Origin: CALJUZ01 sp003387805
GTDB lineage: Bacteria; Bacillota; Limnochordia; Limnochordales; ZCTH02-B6
Length of the DNA stretch: 26,388 bases
Direction: 5' to 3'
NCBI GenBank assembly: GCA_937975235.1
Contig: CALJUZ010000204.1
Coordinates: forward strand, 1-26,388
Shown here one piece after another: positions 21,332 through 26,388 of this stretch (position 1 is the first letter of the stretch; the number at the start of each line of letters is the position of its first letter). Both the position numbers and the translations under genes were made by a program. Below the pieces are notes generated by a model. It was not told the origin of the DNA. It worked only from the letters and a program-made list of their open reading frames with translations, and searched no databases.

Positions 21332-22933
21332 ATGCCTAATCGCTCGGCGCCCCGCCAGGGCGCCGCCATGGGCGCCCCCGGCCCGGCAGCCGGTCCTGCC
21401 AAGCAGGATCGGCTGCAAATGCTGGGGATTACCAAGGTGTATCCCGACGGCACCCGTGCGCTGGACAACGTGGACTTGATCGTCCGGCGGGGCGAAGTCC
21501 ACGGCCTGCTGGGGGAAAACGGCGCGGGCAAGAGCACCTTGATGAAAATTTTGTCCGGCATTTTGCCGCTGACGGCCGGCCGCATCTTGCTGGACGGCCG
21601 CGAGATCCACTTGCGCAGCACCACCGATGCGCTGGCTTACGGCATCGGCATGGTGCACCAGCACTTCTCCCTCGTTCCCGACTTCACCGCTCTGGAAAAC
21701 GTCGTCCTGGGCCGGGGCGGGAACTTGTCGGCTCCCGCCTACGCCGAGGCCAGGCAGCGCATGCAGCGGCTGATGGACGAAACGGGCTTGCGGGTGCCCC
21801 TGGACACGCCCGTGGAAGAGCTCCCCGTGGGCACGCAGCAGCGCATCGAGATTCTCAAGACGCTGGACCGGGCGTCGGACATTTTGATTCTGGACGAGCC
21901 CACGGCGGTGCTGACGCCGCAGGAGACGGACCGGCTGTTTGACGTGCTCCGGCGCCTGGCCCGCGAAGGCACCACCATCATCCTCATTACCCACAAGCTG
22001 CGGGAAGTGCTGGCCATCACCGACCGGGTCACCGTGCTGCGGGGCGGGCGGCTGGTGGGCACCCGCGACACCGCGGGCGCGACCGCGGCGGACCTGGCCC
22101 GCATGATGGTGGGCAGCGAGCGCATGGACATCTCCGTCCAGCGGGAGACGGTGGCGGCGGCCGAGCCGGTGCTGCGGGTGGAGAATCTGCGGGTGCTGGG
22201 CGATGACGGCAACCCCGTCGTCAAAGACGTGTCCTTCGAGGTGCGGGCCGGTGAGATTTTCGGCATCGCCGGCGTGACGGGCAACGGCCAGTCCGAGCTG
22301 GTGGAAGCGCTGACGGGCCTGCGGGCCATCAGCGGCGGCACGGCCTACCTGCGCGGGCAGCCCGTCAACGGCAAAGGGCCGCGGCAGCTGTACGCCATGG
22401 GCCTGGCCCACGTGCCGGAAGACCGCCACCGCCACGGCATGGTGGCGCAAATGACCGTCATGGAGAACACCATTCTGGGCGTCCATCACGACAAACGCTT
22501 CCGGCGGGGCGTGCCCGGCACCCTCCACTGGGGCAAGGTGCGGCGGTACGCGCGCGACATCGTGCAGCGTTTTGACGTGGTGACGGCCGGTGTGAACGCC
22601 GCCATGCGCAGCCTCAGCGGCGGCAACCAGCAGAAGCTGGTGGTGGGCCGTGAGCTGAGCAAGGCGCCGACGCTGGTGGTGGCGGGGCAGCCGACGCGCG
22701 GCCTGGACGTGGCCGCGGCGCAAGCCATTCGGGACCTGCTGGTGGGCATCCGCAACCAGGGCCAGGGCGTGCTGCTGGTGTCCGCGGACCTGGACGAAGT
22801 CATGAGCCTGTCGGACCGCATCGGCGTGATGTACGAAGGCGAGATTTTGGCGGTTCTTTCGCGGGACGAATTTGACCGGGAGCGCATCGGGCTCCTGATG
22901 GGAGGCGTGCGCGATGAGTCAGTTGCCGGCTGA
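21332..22933 (+). CDS. nupO: Nucleoside-type ABC importer, double ATP-binding protein
   Basis: The 533-residue cytoplasmic protein has two fused ABC domains, as in RbsA/YufO-type importers. The first has Walker A GENGAGKST (61-69), Q-loop GMVHQHFSLV, C-loop LPVGTQQRIEI (about 163) and Walker B ILILDEPTAVLTP. The second has a degenerate Walker A (GVTGNGQSE), LSGGNQQK (about 428) and Walker B VVAGQPTRGLD without the catalytic Glu; this asymmetry is normal for the family. A 25-residue Ala/Gly/Pro-rich N-terminal tail precedes the first domain. The ATG at 21332 is supported by AAAGGAGGT 8 bases upstream. Its last 20 bases overlap the next gene. Confidence 0.93.
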   Translation: MPNRSAPRQGAAMGAPGPAAGPAKQDRLQMLGITKVYPDGTRALDNVDLIVRRGEVHGLLGENGAGKSTLMKILSGILPLTAGRILLDGREIHLRSTTDALAYGIGMVHQHFSLVPDFTALENVVLGRGGNLSAPAYAEARQRMQRLMDETGLRVPLDTPVEELPVGTQQRIEILKTLDRASDILILDEPTAVLTPQETDRLFDVLRRLAREGTTIILITHKLREVLAITDRVTVLRGGRLVGTRDTAGATAADLARMMVGSERMDISVQRETVAAAEPVLRVENLRVLGDDGNPVVKDVSFEVRAGEIFGIAGVTGNGQSELVEALTGLRAISGGTAYLRGQPVNGKGPRQLYAMGLAHVPEDRHRHGMVAQMTVMENTILGVHHDKRFRRGVPGTLHWGKVRRYARDIVQRFDVVTAGVNAAMRSLSGGNQQKLVVGRELSKAPTLVVAGQPTRGLDVAAAQAIRDLLVGIRNQGQGVLLVSADLDEVMSLSDRIGVMYEGEILAVLSRDEFDRERIGLLMGGVRDESVAG

Positions 22934-24080
22934 ACCCGCGGCCCGGCCGAAGCAAAAAGCGGCAGGCGCGGGCCACATGCTGCGCGGCGCGCTCGCGTCA
23001 CTGGTGCAAGTCGTGCTGGCCGCCGGCATCGGGTTGGCCATCGGCGCCATTATGATGAACGCCACGGGCTACGACTGGAAGGAAGCGTACCACGCCCTTT
23101 GGATCGGCTCGTTCGGCGACCGCTGGGGGCTCTTTGACACGCTGGCCGACGCCACGCCTCTGATCTTGACCGGTCTGACCTTCGGCCTTTGTTTCCGCGC
23201 CGGGTATTTCAACATCGGCGCCCAGGGCCAGATGATTATCGGCGCCCTGGTGGCGGTGGCCGTCGGGTCCAGTCTGGGCGGCGTTCCGACCCTGGTGGCC
23301 GTGCCTCTCGTGGTGCTGGCTGCGGGCATCGCCGGCGCGATCTGGTCCATGCCCGCCGCGCTCTTGAAAGTCACCCGCGGCGTGCACGAGGTCATTTCGA
23401 CCATCATGTTCAACTGGATCGCCATCTACTTGTCCGGCTATCTGGTGTTCAACGTGATGAACGACCCCCGCAGCGCGGAGCGGACGGTCCGGGTCGCCGA
23501 AAACGTGCGCATGAGCGCGCTGCTGCCCGGTGCGGACGCCACGTCCGCGCTGTTCATCTCCGTGTTCATCGCCGTGTTCTTCTACTGGCTTCTGTACCAC
23601 TCGCCGTGGGGCTACGAGATGCGGGTGGCGGGCTTCAGCCACGACGCGCTGCGCTACGCGGGCGCCAATCCCATGCGGGCCGTCAACGTGACGTTCCTGC
23701 TGGCGGGCCTCGCCTCGGGCATCGCCGGCGCGACCCAGATTATCGGGCGGCCGCCCACGTACGCGCTGTACGGCGACTTGTCCAACCTGGGCAACTTCGG
23801 CTTTGACGGCATCGCCGTGGCCCTCATCGGCCGCAGCCATCCGCTGGGCACCATTTTGGCCGCCGTGTTCTTCGGTGCGCTGAGCACCGGCGCCCGGATG
23901 ATGCAGATTATCGCGGGCGTGCCGCTGGACATGATTCGGGTCGTGCACGGCGTCGTTATCGTCGCGCTGGCCGCGCCCGAGCTGTGGTCCATCCTGCGCC
24001 GCTCCATCAGCCGGCGGGTCGCCTCCCGCACGGCGCCCGCGGCGTCGGGGCCGGCGGCCGGCAAAGGCGCGCAACAGTAA
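22914..24080 (+). CDS. nupP: Nucleoside-type ABC importer permease 1
   Basis: This is an integral membrane permease of the BPD_transp_2 family, like B. subtilis YufP/NupP. The 388-residue product has a cytoplasmic N-terminus and about eight or more membrane segments. The family signature FRAGYFNIGAQGQMIIGAL lies near residues 97-115, a TRGVHEVISTIMFNWIA segment follows, and GFDGIAVALIGRSHPLG lies near 300. The ATG at 22914 has GGGAGG 8 bases upstream, inside the ATPase gene, whose stop is at 22933, so the two are translationally coupled. It probably pairs with the next permease as a heterodimer. Confidence 0.92.
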   Translation: MSQLPAEPAARPKQKAAGAGHMLRGALASLVQVVLAAGIGLAIGAIMMNATGYDWKEAYHALWIGSFGDRWGLFDTLADATPLILTGLTFGLCFRAGYFNIGAQGQMIIGALVAVAVGSSLGGVPTLVAVPLVVLAAGIAGAIWSMPAALLKVTRGVHEVISTIMFNWIAIYLSGYLVFNVMNDPRSAERTVRVAENVRMSALLPGADATSALFISVFIAVFFYWLLYHSPWGYEMRVAGFSHDALRYAGANPMRAVNVTFLLAGLASGIAGATQIIGRPPTYALYGDLSNLGNFGFDGIAVALIGRSHPLGTILAAVFFGALSTGARMMQIIAGVPLDMIRVVHGVVIVALAAPELWSILRRSISRRVASRTAPAASGPAAGKGAQQ

Positions 24081-24092
24081 GGAGGCAGGCTT

Positions 24093-24986
24093 GTGCTGAT
24101 ATCATCGCTTATTCTCGGTTCTTTGCACGCGATGGTGCCCATCACAATGACCGCCACCGGTGAAATCCTGAGCGAGCGCGCCGGCCTGGTCAACATCGGT
24201 CTTGAGGGCATCCTGCTCATCTCGGCTTTCACCGCGGTGGTGGGCGCCGAGGCGTACGGGCCGCTGGCGGGGCTGCTGGTGGGCCTTTTGACGGGCGCCT
24301 TCATCGGGCTGATCCACGGCATTATCGCGATTTACTTCCGCGGGGATCAGACCATCAGCGGCGTCGGCATCAACGTGCTGGGCGCAGGGCTCGTCGCGTT
24401 CGGCCTGGTTTGGCAGTGGGGCCAGGCCGGCTTTCACCAGGTGCCCCGGGCCGTGCGGGTGCCGGCCATCTCCACGCCGTGGGGACCGCTGAGCCCCATG
24501 GTCATCGTGGCCTTGGTGCTGGCGGTGCTGACGTGGTACTTGATGAACCGGACCAACCTGGGCCTGAAGCTGCGGGCCGTAGGTGAAAACCCGGCCGCGG
24601 CCGACGCGGCCGGCGTGTCGGTGGAAAAGGTGCGCCTGTTCGGGGCCGTCTTCGCCGGCGCCCTGGCCGGGCTGGCCGGAGCCTTCCTCTCCATCGACTG
24701 GCTGGCCACCATCACGAAGAACTTGTCGGCGGGGCGCGGGTTCATCGCGCTGGCCACCGTGGTCTTCAGCGGCCTGAACCCGCTGCTGGCCATCGTGGGC
24801 GGGCTCATCTTCGGCTTTTTCAACAGCCTGGCGCTGGTCGCGTCTACCAGCCGGGAGCTGACCCGGGTCATTCCGTATCAGTTCCTGCAGATGCTGCCGT
24901 ACGTGGTGACGCTGCTGGTGGTGGCGGGCGTCATCGGCCGGGTCCGCTTCCCCAGGGCCAGCGGCCAGCCGTATCGCCGCGAGTAG
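24093..24986 (+). CDS. nupQ: Nucleoside-type ABC importer permease 2
   Basis: This is the second membrane permease of the importer, like B. subtilis YufQ/NupQ. The 297-residue product has about eight hydrophobic segments. It carries the family stretch MTATGEILSERAGLVNIGLEGILLISA near residues 19-45, and the loop GLKLRAVGENPAAADAAGVSVEKVR, which contacts the ATPase. GFIALATVVFSGLNPLLAIVGGLIFG lies towards the C-terminus. The GTG at 24093 has GGAGG 7 bases upstream and is 12 bases after the permease 1 stop. It is the last gene of the operon and is followed by a strong terminator. Confidence 0.92.
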   Translation: MLISSLILGSLHAMVPITMTATGEILSERAGLVNIGLEGILLISAFTAVVGAEAYGPLAGLLVGLLTGAFIGLIHGIIAIYFRGDQTISGVGINVLGAGLVAFGLVWQWGQAGFHQVPRAVRVPAISTPWGPLSPMVIVALVLAVLTWYLMNRTNLGLKLRAVGENPAAADAAGVSVEKVRLFGAVFAGALAGLAGAFLSIDWLATITKNLSAGRGFIALATVVFSGLNPLLAIVGGLIFGFFNSLALVASTSRELTRVIPYQFLQMLPYVVTLLVVAGVIGRVRFPRASGQPYRRE

Positions 24987-25030
24987 CGGCCGGCCCGGCG
25001 GGCGGACAAGGAACGTACACGGTCAGAATG

Positions 25031-25075
25031 AAGACAGCCCGGTTCCGAAGAACCGGGCTGTCTTGTTTTTGTCTT
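25031..25075 (+). terminator. Intrinsic terminator of the importer operon
   Basis: A perfect 15-base stem (25031-25045 with 25050-25064), starting AAGACAGCCC, closes a CGAA loop. G then TTTTT (25066-25070) follows on the plus strand. It lies about 45 bases after the permease 2 stop and 38 bases from the end of the convergent amidohydrolase gene. The minus-strand side has no T-run but could still stop leftward transcription weakly. Confidence 0.95.
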
Positions 25076-25112
25076 GTGGCGAGGGCGTCGTTGGCCGCCC
25101 CCGGGGGCGGGT

Positions 25113-26300
25113 TCATCCGCCGCTCAGCTCGTCCAGCGAGCGCAGTGCAAAGGCCGCGTGCAGAGCCGCGCCTACGGGCAGCGCGTCCTCGTTGATGGTG
25201 AACTTCGGGTGGTGGACGGGGTACGCCTGCCCGGTGCGCTCGTCGCCCACCGCCAAAAACGCGAACACGCCGGGCACCCGCTCCGCGAAGAACGAAAAGT
25301 CCTCCCCGCCCATGACCGGCGGAATTTCCCGCACGTTCTCCCGGCCCAGCATCTCCCCCGCCACCTCTTGCGCGAAGCGCCACAGCGCGTCGTCGTTGAC
25401 CGTGGGCGGATAGCTGACCTCCGGAAATTCCACCCGCGCTTGGCAGCGGTTGGCCCGGGCCACGCCTTCCGCGATCTCGGCCAGCCGGCGCTTCAGGAAC
25501 GCGGCGCCTTCGTGGGTCAGGGACCGGATGGTGCCCCGCAGCACCACGTCCGGCGGGATGACGTTGAACGTCTCCCCCGCCCTGACCATGGTGACGCTGA
25601 CCACGCCCGGCTCCAGCGGGTTCAGCTCCCGGGACACCAGCGTCTGGGCCTCCACGATGATCTTGGCCGCCGCCGCCACCGGGTCGACGCTCAGATGGGG
25701 CATGGCCGCGTGGCCGCCTTTGCCCGTCACCTTGACTTCAAAGGACGTGGCCGACGCCAGCAAGGTGCCCGCTCGGCCCACCAGGACGCCCACGGGGCCG
25801 AAAGGCCAGACGTGCAGGCCGAAAATGCGGTCCACCTTCGGGTTCTCCAGGGCGCCTTCCTCGGCCATGCGCAGCGCCCCGCCGCCCCCCTCCTCCGCGG
25901 GCTGAAACAGCAGCTTGACGGTGCCCCGAAGCCCGTCCTCCCGCCGCTTCAGCAGCCGGGCCGCGCCCAGCAGCATGGCCGTGTGGGCGTCGTGGCCGCA
26001 GGCGTGCATTTTGCCCGGCACTTGGCTTCTAAAAGGGACGTCGGCCTCTTCTTCGATGGGCAGCGCGTCCATGTCGGCTCGCAGCGCGACGCACGGATCC
26101 CGGCCGGTGCCGATGATGGCCACGACCCCGGTCTCGGCCACCGGATGCCGGTACGGCACGCCCAGTTCGTCCAGGGTGCGCCGCACCAGCGCGCTGGTGC
26201 GGACTTCCTCGTAGGCCAGCTCCGGGTGCTGATGAATCCGGCGGCGAATGTCCACCATCCAGTCTTGCATTTGCTTCGCTTCGTCCAGCAGCTGCCGCAT
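25113..26300 (-). CDS. M20 (M20D) family amidohydrolase
   Basis: This is a two-metal amidohydrolase of the hippurate / N-acyl-amino-acid / IAA-amino-acid hydrolase group, which cleaves N-acyl amino acids or similar amides. The 395-residue product keeps the expected sites. RRRIHQHPELAYEE is at the N-terminus, ALRADMDALPIEE follows, and CGHDAHT (Cys near residue 100) supplies metal ligands. PAEEGGGGA holds the catalytic Glu, then LHVWP, the dimerisation domain (KGGHAAMPH) and the C-terminal VHHPKFTINEDAL. There is no signal peptide, so it should be cytoplasmic. The ATG at 26300 has GGGAGG about 10 bases upstream. It is a single gene, convergent with the importer operon; the acyl substrate cannot be read from sequence. 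Confidence 0.92.
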   Translation of the reverse strand: MRQLLDEAKQMQDWMVDIRRRIHQHPELAYEEVRTSALVRRTLDELGVPYRHPVAETGVVAIIGTGRDPCVALRADMDALPIEEEADVPFRSQVPGKMHACGHDAHTAMLLGAARLLKRREDGLRGTVKLLFQPAEEGGGGALRMAEEGALENPKVDRIFGLHVWPFGPVGVLVGRAGTLLASATSFEVKVTGKGGHAAMPHLSVDPVAAAAKIIVEAQTLVSRELNPLEPGVVSVTMVRAGETFNVIPPDVVLRGTIRSLTHEGAAFLKRRLAEIAEGVARANRCQARVEFPEVSYPPTVNDDALWRFAQEVAGEMLGRENVREIPPVMGGEDFSFFAERVPGVFAFLAVGDERTGQAYPVHHPKFTINEDALPVGAALHAAFALRSLDELSGG

Positions 26301-26388
26301 AGCAGGCCATCCTCCCGTTCGGGGCGCGGTTCACGATTAGCAATATTTTCAAGCCGCCGCCGCGGATTTCCTTCGCCGCCGCGGGAAA
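26301..26388 (-). promoter_or_regulatory. Upstream region of the amidohydrolase gene
   Basis: A local AT-rich patch (26332-26355, minus strand TTGAAAATATTGCTAATCG) stands out in GC-rich surroundings and is the likely promoter area. I cannot place a well-spaced -35/-10 pair in it. The window ends before the next gene. Confidence 0.3.

Noticed and set aside
22140..22933. Second ABC domain with missing catalytic Glu as a defective gene
   Set aside because: A degenerate second site is normal for RbsA/YufO-type double ATPases, so this is not damage.

Overview
The window looks like core chromosome of a high-GC, endospore-forming member of the Bacillota (a Symbiobacterium-, Limnochorda- or Thermaerobacter-like lineage; the exact group cannot be fixed from here). 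The grounds are a spore-specific yunB gene, two T-box leaders, an L20-type infC leader, strong GGAGG ribosome sites, frequent GTG/TTG starts, a YqzL-like microprotein, and the order ysgA-like methylase, pheS, pheT, zapA, polX, mutS2, which is also known from Bacillus. GC content is uniformly high and I see no mobile element, tRNA, CRISPR array or prophage gene.

Layout, left to right. Positions 1-115 hold a minus-strand promoter and leader with a boxA-like motif; an rRNA operon probably starts just beyond the left edge. Minus-strand yunB and tyrS follow. tyrS is divergent from a plus-strand class A penicillin-binding protein, which is convergent with the next block. That long minus-strand block is, in transcription order: thrS (T-box, Thr specifier ACC), infC-rpmI-rplT (own promoter and L20-like leader), a SpoU/TrmH methyltransferase, a 31-residue YqzL-like protein, pheS-pheT (T-box, Phe specifier TTC), zapA, polX, an alkaline-phosphatase-superfamily enzyme, and mutS2. 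A DUF445 membrane protein lies upstream of thrS, on the same strand. The plus strand then carries a four-gene nucleoside-type ABC importer (BMP-family binding protein, double ATPase, two permeases) ending in a strong terminator. A minus-strand M20 amidohydrolase closes the window.

Functionally this is mostly translation (three aminoacyl-tRNA synthetases, IF3, L35, L20, an RNA methylase) with DNA repair (PolX, MutS2), cell-wall synthesis and division (PBP, ZapA) and a purine-nucleoside or purine-like uptake system. The most informative signals are regulatory: two readable T-box specifiers, an ATC-initiated infC behind a 10-base perfect Shine-Dalgarno sequence, an L20 attenuator, and a perfect-consensus thrS promoter. 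I found no convincing new multi-gene system. The least explained items are the phosphatase-superfamily gene coupled to mutS2, the microprotein ahead of the pheST T-box, and the binding protein without a lipobox.
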